Positions 45,881 to 57,689 of a stretch of 64,000 nucleotides of DNA are shown piece after piece. Each line of letters opens with the position of its first letter. Position 1 is the stretch's first letter. Source of the stretch: Diphasiastrum complanatum (taxonomy: Eukaryota; Streptophyta; Lycopodiopsida; Lycopodiales; Lycopodiaceae). The notes below the pieces were generated by a model. It did no database searches. It was not told the DNA's origin and worked only from the letters and a program-made list of their open reading frames with translations. The stretch is from contig CM055092.1 in NCBI GenBank assembly GCA_029204225.1, positions 27,884,320-27,948,319 of the forward strand, in the 5' to 3' direction. A program made the translations under genes and the position numbers.

Positions 45881-48104
45881 TTCAGAGAGGTGTTGTTAAG
45901 TTGTTGTCCAATGTGTTGTATATTCTGAACCTTACAAAGAATCTGCTTTCTATAAGCAGAATCATTGATTTCGGTTGTAGAGTCGAATTTGATACAGAGG
46001 GATGCACTATCTTTGACAATCCTAGGAAAGTCCTAGCTTATGGTAGAAGATTTGGCTACCTTTACAAATTAAGTCACTGTTATTCTACTAGTAGTCAAGC
46101 TCTTATTTCTACTTCTGAATCAAATCACTTGTTGTGGCATTTCAGACTAGGCCATTTAAACTTTAAGAGTATTCAGCAAATGTCAAGTCAGAACATAGTG
46201 CGAGATCTCCCTTCTATTAGCAAATCCAATTCTCCATGTGAAAGCTGTATTATCAACAAGCATGCTAGAAGTCCATTTACTTCAGATTTTGTTCATACTT
46301 CTAGAGATTTGTTTTGTACACAGTGACCTTTGTGGCCCAGTGCAGACTTGTTCCACATGGAGAGCTTTTTATTTTTTGACTTTTATTGATGATTTTTCTA
46401 GGAAAACTGCTACTTATATTTTGAAGATTAAATCCGACTCTTTTAGATTCTTCAAGCAGTTCAAGGCATCGTATTCGAGTGTTAGGATGCATTGCCTATG
46501 CTTAGATCCCTGAAGATCTGAAAAAGAAGTTGGATGACAAAAGCAAAAAATCGATTTTCATTGGCTACTCCCTAGATCACAAGGCATACAAGCTCTACAA
46601 CCTAGAAAAATCAGAAGACCTTTATGAGCAGCGATGTCATATTCATGGAAGACAAATTTTTTGACCATAAGGGGAAAGCTCCAAAAAAATCCAACCCAAA
46701 GATTGAATAGTCAAAATCTGATCGAAGGTCAAAAATTTCAGAATCTGACACAAGGACCAAAAACGCAAAATCTGAACCAAGGGTCGAACAGCAGAAAATT
46801 GATACTAACTCAAACAGTGAGTCAGAACCTCAACAACAATATCAAAGGGTCGAAATTGAACCCATAAGATCAAATCGACCAGATGGCCTCCATCCCGATT
46901 CATGGATGATCTGGCCTGTTATTTTGTGCAGGAACCAAACACGATTCATGAGGCAATGTCAACACCTGATGCTGGCCAGTGGAAAATAGTCATGGACGTA
47001 GAATTCGATTCTCTGATTGAGAATCAAATATGGACTGTAACTGAGCTGCCAAAAGATCAAAATCCAATCTCATGCAAGTGGAAAGTGAAGTATGATGTTG
47101 AAGGGAAAATAAATCGATACAAGGCTAGATTGGTGGTAGGCTTCTCCCAGATTCTAGATCTGGATTATTTAGAAACCTTCGATCTTGTTGTAATGTGGAG
47201 ATCTACATGTCCCAGCCCGAAGGATATAAGCTAAAGGGTAAGGAGCACTTAGTGTGTAAAATTCACAAAATTGTTTATGGTCTAAAACAGTCTCCAAGAG
47301 CCTAGTTTGAGAAAATAAATACATTTCTAATCGAGTTTCATTCCAAACTCGACAGACTCAAATGTTTATTTTAAGTTTGTATCGGATTCCTTCATAATCA
47401 TCACTCTTTATGTTGATGACACATTACTATTTAGTAACAATTTAAATTTGTTGAAGGATACCAAATGCTTGTTAGCACAGGACAAGTTGACAGATATGGG
47501 TCTCGCACACTATTGTCTTGGAATTTAGATTTTTCGAATTCGACCCAGCAGACAAATTTTCATCAGCCAACATAGATACCTCACCAATGTGTTGAAGAAA
47601 TATGGAATGGCTGAGTGCAAACCGAGCCACCTTCCACTCGACCCTGGTTTGAAGTTGTCAAAGGAGCAATGTCTAGAATCCGAGTCAGAGGAGGAGAAAA
47701 TGAATCGATATCCATTTCGCTCCATAATTGGATCATTGATGTATGCTATGCTTTGCACTCGACCCAACCTTGCTTACTCAATCAGCTCTCTCAGCCAATT
47801 TCTTTCAAATCCAGGTCCAGAAGGCTCTCATGAAAGTCTTGAAGTATGTCCAAGCTACAAAACACCTCAGAATTTGCTATGGAGGCAGCCAATCTACCAA
47901 CATTCTAGAGGGCTACACAGATGCAGATTGGGCAGGAGACATCGTCACAAGAAAATCGATCTTTGGATTTGTGTTCCTGTTCAATCAAGGCCCAATTTCA
48001 TGGAACAACCAGAAACAGACCTCAGTAGTATTATCCTCCACAGTCAGAATACATAGCTGCCACAAATGCTACCAAGGAGGCAATTTGGATGAGGAGCCTG
48101 CTTA

Positions 48105-48190
48105 AAGATATCTAAATTACCCAATCTAAATTATCTAAATTATTTAGATATCTAAATAATTTAGATATCTAAAGATATCTAAATTATCCA
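48105..48190. repeat. AT-rich palindromic repeat within F2 RNase H
   Basis: Multiple copies of ATATCTAAATTA and its complement. 48,132-48,167 is a perfect 36-bp palindrome centred on GATATC. It lies between the codons for the RNase H middle and the YCDNQ block. Confidence 0.9.
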
Positions 48191-48462
48191 ATCACCTCCA
48201 ATGACCCTCTATTGTGACAATCAAAGTGCCATTGCACTATCTCTGAATTCGAGATTCCACTCCCAAAGTAAGCATATCGAAATCTGATATCACTATCTTA
48301 GAGAGAAAGTGCAAAGCAAAGAAATTTCTTTGGTTTACTATAGGACAAAGTTACAGGTAGTAGATTACTTCACCAAGGCTCTAACAAAGGAGCATTATCT
48401 CAGATTCAACAATTTGTTAGATCTGAAGATCGAAATTTTTCAAGATCCACATGAAGGGGGAG

Positions 48463-49200
48463 TGTTGGAACTCAATGCTCAATTCCATCAGGTAATGAGC
48501 ATCCTAAAATCTGTTTATACTTGATCTGAAAAACACAAAAAAAGAGAAGGATCAAAGTTTTCTTACAAAGGATCGAAAAAAATCTGACCCAACATTGAGC
48601 TTGGCAAAGAAGGATTTTTCGACCCTGGATTGGATCAGATCGAGTCTAATTTTTCTGGGTGACTTTGACCCTAGATCGGATCAGATTGGGTCTGATTTTT
48701 TTGACTCTAAAAAAATCCAAGCCTTTGTATTTTTTGATCCTTTTGTATATATTTTGACCCTTAGTAAAATTTGATATTGTCAGTTCAGAAATCCGACCCA
48801 TGTCACGACATTGACAGCTCATCTACCTCTGTACATACTCAGTAAAATAGCAGCTATCTAATGTAGGACTGTTGTAGTTAATTTAGTAGATTGATGCCAA
48901 CTTTCAATGTACTGATCATCTGACTTCCAATCATCAAGGAAGATCTACTGGGGTTAGCAATCTGATCATGTAATTAATCTGGAAGCATTACTTATTTTGT
49001 AGTCATTGTCATTTTTGACAAGCAAGCTAACAACGAACGCATCTAAAGTCTAGTTATTGCGCCTTCTGATTTGCGCCTAGCTTCACGCCCTTGTACAACG
49101 AATGCATGTTTTTTTCTCCGTAATTGTGATTGTTCTATTGCGCATTTCAATATTCGTTTCATCTTGAAATCATAGCTGGTAACTAACACACTACCAATCT
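48463..49200 (+). repeat. 3' LTR of copia F2
   Basis: Starts TGTTGGAACTCAATGCTC directly after ATGAAGGGGGAG and contains the TAATGAGCATCCT block in common with the F1 LTR. It is rich in GGATC/GACCC motifs at 48,540-48,800, the same wording as the Ser/Asp/Arg repeats in F2 gag. The right end is placed only approximately, before the gypsy gag at 49,229. Confidence 0.6.
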
Positions 49201-49228
49201 ATCTCCATCCGCTCACCACTTCCGTTGC

Positions 49229-50262
49229 TCACCACATTTTTCCAACAGATGTATCGTGGTTATTGGTGTTGCAAAAGATGTAAAACCTTTGGGCTAGTTG
49301 CCTATTCTGTGGGCACTCATTTGCAGTTTGATTATGCTGGCATGTAGGACACCAAACATTATCGCATCTGGGAAATTGATTGATAGTAGGACCTTGTGGT
49401 GTGGTATTTTTCAATTTTTGTTCAAAATCTTTGGATAGCTTATCCATCTGAGCCTGGTGGATTTTGTTCATGGTCTCAAGTTGTTGCAACAATAGTTGAG
49501 TGGCAACATCGAAGGAGGTCCCTTCACCTTGGAATTTATGGCTTTGATCAGTAGCTATTGTTTGCGAACGTTGGGGTTCGTACTCTTTATCAAATCCTTC
49601 ATCCTCTTCTTGGAAGGCATCATCCATGGCATTGCGTAAAGTAGCATAGGTTTTTGGAGGTTTCAGTTCATGCCGAGCACGACCTGATCAGGTGCTAGGT
49701 GAGCAGGGCATTCAATTTTAAGATGTTTGAGGCATTCAATATAATCACGTACCCTCTCATCCTTCCTCATCTTAATCTTACTAAGTAGTATGAATGGGCT
49801 TTCAAGGAATATAGATGAGTTGAATCTTTTAACGAATGAATCCTTGAGAGATTCCTACTTGTTTTTTTCATATCGCTCAAGGTTAAAATACCATTCATGA
49901 GCTGCATTAGTGAGGATCATACTAAAGAGTCTGAGTTTTTCTTTCAAAGTTGTCTCTCCATAGACTTCACATGCTTCCTCATAAATTTGAAAATAGTGTG
50001 CGAGGTCGGTAGTACCATCATACCATGGTAGATCGAGTCTAGGAGCTCGCCAGTTATGTGGGACAGCTCTTGGTAATGGTACGACATAAGCCAATGGGTT
50101 GGGGATCCTTGGTGCTCCTTGTGCCTCATGTGGTACTGGATTCTCTTGAGGTGGATTTGGATTATTGGCAACCTAATTGAATTGCTTCTGGAGATTTCTA
50201 GGTTGAGGCTGGCTAGTTGAAGGTTCATGATCTCCAAGCGAACTCTCTTCCTCTATCGACAT
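49229..50262 (-). pseudogene. Ty3/gypsy gag (element H)
   Basis: Starts at ATG 50,262 (MSIEEESSLGDHEPSTSQPQ). After a stop it continues to 50,094-49,855 with RAPRLDLPWYDGTTDLAHYF, the capsid entrance, and TLKEKLRLFSMILTNAAHEW, the usual retrotransposon-gag block. After stops it reads VRDYIECLKHL. The frame 49,627-49,229 gives a coiled-coil stretch (LLLQQLETMNKIHQAQMDKL) and a Cys/His region WCPTCQHNQTANECP, like the extended zinc region of plant gypsy gags, ending CNTNNHD. No pol follows; the copia F2 LTR lies beyond. Confidence 0.85.
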
Positions 50263-50334
50263 CCTAGATCTAGTCTTTCGACCTAATCTTAGTTGCATCC
50301 AAATAAAAGATCTTTTCTAATTTGTAGCTTGGGA

Positions 50335-51742
50335 ACGTATCATGTTGGGAAAGACAACAAGGCTACTTCAATCTAGAAAATTCAAGATCTATGAGCTAGG
50401 AATGGGAATGTGGGAGTATAGGAATGCGAGAACGTGAGCTTGGGAAGATGGATTTGGGAATCAACTGGGGATTAAGCAAGATGGAGATTGGAAAATCAGA
50501 AATGGGGAATTTGGAAATGGATCTTAGATATGAGAATCAGATCTTAGAGATTTGGTGGTAAGATATGGCGAAAGCAGGTGGTTGGGAACGTAGATTTGTG
50601 AACAAGGGAATGTGAAAAAATTGGGAATGTGGGAAGATATGGGGAAAGCAGGTGGTTGGGAACGTAGATTTGTGAACAAGGGAATGTGAAAAAATTGGGA
50701 ATGTGGGAACATGGTGAGTGGATCTTGGGAGATTGGGTTTAAAGATGGTATTACAACAATAGCACATATGGGAAATATGGGTAGGGGAATGGGAATGAAG
50801 ATTTGATGATGCCTTTGTGGATTTCCAAATTGGGAACCAACAATTGGGAATACTCACTCGATTGAGAAATGCAAATCTAGGAACGTAACTTGATGAAATC
50901 AAAAAGTCTGATGGTGGAAGATGGGCTGGGAATTTAGATTCTCCAATTTGTTCAGTGATAAAGGTTGGATGGATGAGGGTACAGAGCAAGTGGCGAGCCT
51001 AGATGGCCAATTTTGGGAACTTGGGGTGGGATTGGGAATGCAAGGTGATGGGAGTGAAAAGTAGAAGATCTTGGGAGATTAGGTTCACCCTCCTAGGAAT
51101 TTAAAGATACATATTAGATCTCTCTGATCTGAGTGGCAAGCCTAGATCTTAAAAATTGAAGCATGTAGGTTAAAAATAATATTTTTGAGAATCTGCAGTT
51201 TTCTGGCTGATTTTGCGGGGGTCTTGGTTCACCTGGATCAAGTTAAGCTCATCTCGATTGGGGAATGCATCCTGCATACATGCGAATCTAGATCTCCAAT
51301 GAGTAGTGAGAAAAGACACTTTGGGAATGTACAGGTCTCAATCTCACTTGGCATAGTACAGATATGAGAAATTGCAGATCTGACTTTTGGCTTGCACTTG
51401 GGGAATGATTTGATGGAGTTTGTACTCCCCTTGAGTATAGTAGGTAAAACATAAGTGAAATTAATCATTTGTAGGTGGGGGAACTCATAAGTACTGTTGT
51501 CAGGCCAGAAAGTGCAAAAATCAATATTTTCATACTTTTCAGCGTAAAGTGCTGGTTTCTTGGGATCTGAGTTCACCCTATGGGTTGTGTACTAAGCACA
51601 ATGAGATCTATCAATGATGAATGAGCAAGCCAAAATGAGCTCTTGCTGAGGCTGTAGAGGCAAAAGTGTCCAAAACTTTGAGATCAGTTTTTGGAAGCAA
51701 GGTTCATGGTCTGGGTTTGCCTTCTGGACAATGTTTTCAGCA
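50335..51742 (-). repeat. LTR or 5' leader of gypsy H, left arm of an inverted pair
   Basis: In minus orientation it begins TGCTGAAAACATTGTCCAGA at 51,742 and runs up to the gag. The plus-strand sequence 56,290-57,620 matches it over most of its length (shared blocks: CATTGTCCAGA, CCCACCTACAA, CAAGGGGAGTACAAA, CCAAATTGGAGAATCTAAATTC-type, GTTGATTCCCAA). The plus strand is full of GGGAAT. I cannot see a secure PBS next to the gag, so LTR versus leader is open. Confidence 0.6.
50561..50708. repeat. 74-bp tandem duplication
   Basis: Two adjacent near-identical copies, 50,561-50,634 and 50,635-50,708, both AGATATGG[C/G]GAAAGCAGG... to GAATGTGGGA. It lies within the gypsy H LTR/leader. Confidence 0.93.
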
Positions 51743-51959
51743 GGACTTTATTTAAGCTAAGGAAGTTTCTAGAAATTCCATTTTGAATGAATGAAATATC
51801 TCTGATTAGAGTAATTTAGTATTGACTTTGGATCATGTAATAATCATGTGGTTCTTGGCCAGTTTTTTGAAAAGCATTAGGCATGAACCCAAATGAAGGC
51901 ATAAATACGAGTCATTGTAACAAACAATGGAAGATGCAGTAAGAGAGGAGGATGAATGG

Positions 51960-52270
51960 GTCAGATGAGAAACCAGTATTGGAATGTTGTCTTTTACAGC
52001 AAGACAAACCACCACCATCTCATTTACTACTGCATTTACCAATATCAATGCTACAATTGATTTGCTGTTTGATGAGTTGGCAAAGATAAATCGGAGACAA
52101 AAATTACAAATGCAACAATGGATATCAAAGTATGATCATAAAATCAAATTTTCAAAAGCTGTAGTTGCCAAATCATTGAAAGTTTCTCAACAAATGCAAT
52201 ATCCTAGAAGGAAAAATGCTTGGTGCTCAATTTGTGCTAGAAACCATACAGTCAACGAATTCCATTGATG
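51960..52270 (+). pseudogene. Gypsy gag scrap on the plus strand
   Basis: The frame with INATIDLLFDELAKINRRQK, LQMQQWISKYDHKIKF and NAWCSICARNHTVNEFH matches, in order, the coiled-coil plus Cys/His region of the minus-strand gag at 49.3-49.5 kb (QLETMNK... then NVWCPTCQHNQTANECP). It belongs to the same or a related family, in opposite orientation. The following Cys is replaced in NEFH. Confidence 0.65.
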
Positions 52271-52279
52271 AAGGAAAGA

Positions 52280-54270
52280 CTAGAAAACAGATGATGTAGT
52301 CTAATATGATCCAGCTAGGGAACTAGTGAATGATGAAACTTATGTGTCCGGTATTCTTATACAGTCTAACCCAAGCCATGTTTCTAAGAGTGCTTATGGG
52401 ATGAAAAACTCCTCATGCATGTCCATTCTAGTGGTCCTAGGACTCACCCTTAAAGTCATAGTCGTAAGAGTATCCTTTGACATCCTAGGCCTTGCATCAA
52501 CCAAGTTATGCTAAACCCGGGCTAATTATACTTAATTAACCCCCACATGACCCTAGTCAATTACATACATAACACATTGATTGAAGTTTGTGCAAGTGCT
52601 ACCTCTTGAGGTACGATTGCATATCTGCCAAATTGTTGTACGCGTGATGGGGTTTGCTTATGGGACAAAGGACATATATTTTTGTTTTAAATGGGTGACC
52701 TTCTATAGCAAGTCGCCCAAACATGTGCGTATATAATGTTTAGCCCGGCTGTCGAACAAGCCCCATGGATCAGCACTGGCCATGCCTTTTACATTGAGGG
52801 CCCCTCTCCACTCAGCAAAATTTTGGAATAAAGTATAAAGTGCAAGTGTAAGTGTAGGGTGGTGTGGGGTGGTTTGAGGCAATAATAGTACGCTCCCGTG
52901 AGATTTGTATATAGTATATATGTTGTTCTATTTTCCAACTTGCTGAAATGAAAAGCACTCGATTCTAACCCAGCATCATACATCTCACACCCTCGAGGCT
53001 GCTGATTTGTGAAAGAACGATTCGTCTTCAGTCTTGGATAGTTGTTGATGTTAATTTTGAGTGATCGACAAAACCTGCAAGTCATGCAAGTGAAGCTTAC
53101 AGGACAGCTGAGAATGTGGGGTAAGATCAGCTGTGACAGCGCCTGTGGCACAAGGAATAATACAGACTGCATGGATCAGTCAGGAACGGACTTGCTGCTG
53201 TACAGACCTTACGTATGTTCAACGGAATTGCAAACTTTTGTGATTTCTGAACCCAAACGGCTGAGGTCAGTTTATGGTTGAAGGATACCAAATGTGCTAC
53301 ACAGTTAATTCATGCTTAGAACTGAAACATTCTCAAAAGCAGCCCATGAAGCATGAAAGCAGAAACCAAATGTGCACATGCACTGCTCCCCATCTCCCAA
53401 ATCGGAATTTTTTATTATATCTCAAGTCGTTAAACACTTGACACTAGGTTAAAGCTGCCAAACTCTGGATCTTAAACTCGAGAAAGCTTTACTCCGGGGG
53501 CACAATGTGCTGAGATAATATTTTCAGATTGAATAAAAATCTCCATATTTCTGTGACAGAATTCATGCTGGGCTCGTGTCTATCTCCAATACTGCATTAA
53601 GTCAACATCTTCTCTTTTGGCGTGTTATCACACTAGGAGTAAGTAATGAATAAAAAATGCATGAATGAACATAGACCACCTTCATTTTTGAAGTCACAAT
53701 ACATCACATCATCCACCTCTACCTCATTGTACATAAGGACCTCACATGTCCCTCAACCTGCAGGCATATCTTAAATCATGTACCTCTCCCACACACACGT
53801 GCCCCAACCTAGCTAACCAATGATAACTAGTATTAAAATCTAAAACAACCCATGCTTTCATTTCTAAAGACCATCAATGTACAAGAGGACCAATCATAGA
53901 ATCTAAATGACAAAGCTAAACTTACTTGATCTAATATATACAACCAAAAGTAAAACTAAGAACTACTATAGCTCCCCAAAATGCTACTCCCTTGTGTAAG
54001 CCATTAGCTAGAACAATGCTAGTATAAGTGAAATATTTGCTCCTACAACCACGACATGTCGAAAGATTGAAAGTGTTTGAGAATATTGCAAAACAATAGA
54101 AATATCTTGGCAATGAAAAGATATGATGCTAGTTGGTGTTCTAACATACCCTAATATTTCACTAGAAGCTCTAGAAAGAAAGAGAATTTGTTTTATATGC
54201 CTTGTTAGTGTGAAAAAATATAGATCCAAAACACAATTGATGGATCTTAGATCTTGGGCCAATTTGGTGT
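52280..54270. other. Unassigned sequence
   Basis: About 2 kb without recognised coding motifs. The ORFs at 52,789-53,172 (minus) and 53,042-53,281 (plus) overlap on opposite strands and match no family I know. This could be intergenic host DNA. Confidence 0.4.
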
Positions 54271-54279
54271 GCACATCTA

Positions 54280-55405
54280 AATTTAGTTACAAGTTAGAAT
54301 TCATCAAGATTAGCATGCTAGAATTGCATAAATCACTAAGATCTCATCATGAACATGAAAATACAATATGGTATTGTCCCTGTCCATACAATAGCAACAG
54401 CCTACCGTCCTTCACACGTGCGGAACCTATATCAACCATAAAATTAACATTCTACACATAGAAAATCAAGATATCAAGAGATAAACACATGAGATGGACA
54501 TAGAAACTCAAGAGATGAATTGTCCATACAAAATGAGAATACAATGATATGTTCTCCATGCAGCTACTGCTATTTATAGCTGCCAAAATGTCATTTGGCC
54601 AATTGCCCTAAACTTACCCTAAATGATAATTTCTTGGTAACTCACCAATAACCTAGAAATACTAGCCCAGATGCAATGTATCAAATTTAGCCAATTAGAA
54701 TGGGTCCAAACTCGAACTCATCCACTTATCTACTTGCCAAAAATAGCTGGATGTCAGATTCCGACGTCCAGTGTGGATGTCGCAAATCGATGTCCCACGT
54801 GGACGTCAGAATTCAACGTCCAATTCCACAATGGATAATCCGACTTGGTCGTCATACTCCGACGAATGTTCGTCCGTCGGAATCCTACACACGTGTGTAC
54901 TACTAGTTGTAGTACGGCCTTCAAGTTGAGAAATAAGTAGAAATTCATTTGGTTGCATGTGAATCACAAAAACTCAATGTACATAGTGGAGTAGCTTGAG
55001 ATTGCCAATGAGCTCCAAAAATATTCTATCTTCTCACTATGGGAGCTTGGAATACATAGCAAATTTGACTTCCTTTGTGAAGTTAGGTGGATTTCCAGCA
55101 TGTAACAAGGAAGTTAACTCATCCTTTTTGCCCTAAAATGAAACCCTAGTCTATTTTCTAGAGTCATGCTTGGTAGATAGCTAGTTGGTCAGTTTTTCAC
55201 CTTAAATCTAGGATTTAGGTCCTATAAAGTAGGAATCACTACCAAAATGAAATGACCCACCCGATTGACCTAACCTACATTAGGAGTGGATTGACACGTG
55301 GCATCTTGGCCTCACATGTGTGGAATCCACTTATGTACAAAATTTACATTATACTACATGGTTTTTGATCAAGCTAGATTTGCCAATTTTTGGCAATTCT
55401 TCACA
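54280..55405 (-). repeat. Copia-like LTR with a short RNase H tail (left end unresolved)
   Basis: In minus orientation an LTR start TGTGAAGAATTGCC lies at 55,405, directly preceded by the purine tract AAATTTGAGGAG (complement of 55,406-55,417), very like element G's AAAAATTGAGGAGAAG. CACATGTG (55,315), CACACGTGTG (54,887) and CACACGTG (54,412) motifs lie inside, as in the other copia LTRs. A cluster of GACGTC-type motifs is at 54,758-54,895. The far end and any target duplication were not found. Confidence 0.45.
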
Positions 55406-55519
55406 CTCCTCAAATTTAGCTTGATATATTTACAGCTCTCTTGATAGATGAATGAAAGCTTCTAGAAGTGTCTAAAAAATCCAGCTACAAACAAGGCACT
55501 TTTGAGACTCCAATAGAGA

Positions 55520-55852
55520 ATGATGTCCATGAAGGATCTTTCACCACCTCTTAGAGGACCCCTTACAAGATTTTCCATAAATGTGTCACACTTCAAAACT
55601 AAACATGATGCCAAGCCATGGATTTCAAGGAATTTTGAGCACTTGAAGATACATCAATTATCTATTAAGTGCATACATAATGTTGCCAAAGACAACTTGC
55701 CTTGCTTGATCCATATGATTGAGCCTAGATGGCCCCATCTTGATACTCATGGTTCTTCTTGGAGTCCTTGGGTCTTGAGCTACCAAATGTTTGCTAAACT
55801 TTTATTGTCTTTCAATTTTTCTACTTGCTTTGTTGCAGGGACTGGTCACTAG
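55520..55852 (+). CDS. Hypothetical ORF, 110 codons
   Basis: MMSMKDLSPPLRGPLTRF to FEHLKIHQLSIKC and LPCLIHMIEPRWPHLDTHG. The frame is unbroken and has a balanced composition unlike the AT-rich noise around it, but I recognise no family. It sits next to the copia-like LTR, so it may be an exon of an unknown gene or an old transposon fragment. Weak call. Confidence 0.2.
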   Translation: MMSMKDLSPPLRGPLTRFSINVSHFKTKHDAKPWISRNFEHLKIHQLSIKCIHNVAKDNLPCLIHMIEPRWPHLDTHGSSWSPWVLSYQMFAKLLLSFNFSTCFVAGTGH

Positions 55853-56289
55853 ATTTTAGCGGCTACTTTGTAAATTTTTTTATGCATGTTATGCTTGTGA
55901 TTTAGATGTCTTGAGCATATGTACGTGTGGGAAAATCATTGATTTAACATCTCCCCACAAAACATTGCAAAAACAGCCTTCAAACTATTTTCTAAGCTAC
56001 CATAAATTTGCCTTCCCAGAATTGACCGTGGGAACTTGTCACAAAACTACCAAATGGGATTTACAATTTCCAAGTGGTGTTTGGAGCCCTAAAACTTGAC
56101 ATCTTGACTCCCCCTCTTAGCTGAAGATAAAGCAGACTTTGAACTACCATATATTAGAGGGGCGAACCATAACTGAAAGATTTGAAGATTTTAGTAAGAA
56201 AAAACCCCCTAAATCTATTTGGAATCCCCAAAGCTCTAAATCTACCCATCTTGGCTCGCCTAGCTCAGATTAGAGACTTCATTACATGC

Positions 56290-57620
56290 TAAAACCATTG
56301 TCCAGAGGGCGAGCCTAGACCATGTATCATTCTCAAGAAATCTAATCTCAAAGTTCTAGACATTCTTGCCTCCATAGCCTCAACAAAAACCCATTTTGGC
56401 TCATCTCCTACATCATTGATAGATCTCATTGAGGCCAGTACACTGCCCATTTGGGGATCCAAGATCCCAAGAATCAATCATTCTACATTGGAAAGTGTAA
56501 AAGTCTTGATTTTTGTAGTTTTTGGGGTTCCAACAATACTTTTTGGTTTCCCCACCTACAAGTGCTTAATTTCACTTGTGTTTTACCTATTGTATTCAAG
56601 GGGAGTACAAATCCGTCAAATGAATTCCCAATTTGCAAGTCAAAGTTCAAATTTGCACTTTCTATGATCCCAACCAGATCTGTACCAGCCTGTCAATTGG
56701 GATTGAGAGTTGTACAATCCCAAAGTGTCATATCTTACTACTCTCCAAAGGTCTTGGTTCGCCTATTTTCAGGTAGCATTCCCACTCAAGAAGAGCTTAA
56801 ATTGAGGCAGGGGAGCCACGATACCCAAAGCATTAGCCAGAAAGTTGCAAATCTCAAAATTACTATTTTTGACCTACAAGCTTCAATTTTCAACATCTTG
56901 GCTCACCACTTTCAGATTTGAGAGATATAATATATGTCTTTCAATACCCAAGAGAGTGAACCAGATCTACCAAGGGATCATCAAATCTTGCCATTTTTCA
57001 CTCCCAGCCTCTTAAAATCCCAAAATCACCTCGGGGTCCCAAATGGACCATCTAGACTCTCCCCTTGGTATTTACCTTCACTTTTATCACTAGCCAAATT
57101 GGAGAATCTAAATTCTCAACCCATCTCGTCCCACCATCATACTTTTTGAGTTCACCAAGTCACGTTCCTAGATTTTGCATTTCCCAAATCCCAGATCTGC
57201 ATTCACCCCGGATCCCAAATTGACCATCACTTGCCAAATTGGAGAATCTAAATTCCCAACCGATCTCCCACCATCATACTTTTTGAGTTCACCAAGTCAC
57301 GTTCCTAGATTTTGCACTTTCCAAATCCCAGATCTGCGTTCATTGATATCCTATTTTACATTTTCCATCTCTTCTCATTCACTTTGCATCTACAACCTCT
57401 TATATTCTCCAATTTACATCCACCCGATCCCATGAAGCCCACGAATGGTAGATTGTTTTACCATAGAAAAAAATGTCTCCTGATAGTCTACTCCATACAT
57501 GATGAGAATATCCCTTGGCTACTAGATCTTATTCCCAGATCTAAGATCCATTTCCACATTCCTAATTTTGTAATTCCCCAATCTCCAATTTGCTGAGTCC
57601 CCAGTTGATTCCCAAGTCCT
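56290..57620 (+). repeat. LTR or leader of gypsy H type, right arm of the inverted pair
   Basis: Starts TGCTAAAACCATTGTCCAGAGGG and follows the reverse complement of 51,742-50,450 block by block, with many substitutions. After GTTGATTCCCAAGTCC at about 57,620 the sequences part, so this copy is truncated and carries no gag. It contains an internal duplication (57,094/57,235). Confidence 0.7.
57094..57345. repeat. Tandem duplication in the right arm
   Basis: Copies start at 57,094 and 57,235 with CCAAATTGGAGAATCTAAAT and share the ACCATCATACTTTTTGAGTT and AAGTCACGTTCCTAGATTTT blocks. The second copy is shorter. The left arm has this block only once, so the duplication is younger than the split of the two copies. 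Confidence 0.92.
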
Positions 57621-57689
57621 AGTATGGCTTTGTGTTGCATGTTTTTATTTTCTAAGTTCTTGTTATTTTAGCCCCATGTTAGCATTTGT

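Larger units (their letters stand above)
45243..48462 (+). pseudogene. Copia F2 gag-pol, heavily deleted
   Basis: Gag is reduced to its C-terminal part: a Ser/Gly/Asn/Arg repeat, then FYKYCKRTGHLIEDC, a knuckle whose first Cys is Tyr. Protease WYLDSGATQHMTHH is followed by a 67-bp tandem duplication. Pre-integrase LWHFRLGHLNF leads to HSDLCGPVQ, then the integrase is cut after the first catalytic Asp and resumes in GYSLDHKAYKLYNLE. RT starts SCKWKVKYDVEGKINRYKAR, lacks the middle, then gives VYGLKQSPRA and IITLYVDDTLLFSN. RNase H GYTDADWAGDIVTRKS and GPISWNNQKQTSVVLSST is interrupted by a palindromic AT insertion at about 48,105-48,190, then YCDNQSAIALSLNSRF to FTKALTKEHYLRF. Dead. Confidence 0.9.

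Noticed and set aside
52789-53172. 127-codon minus ORF
   Set aside because: It overlaps a plus ORF, has a composition like random sequence (many Cys/His/Leu from AT-rich DNA) and no recognisable motif.
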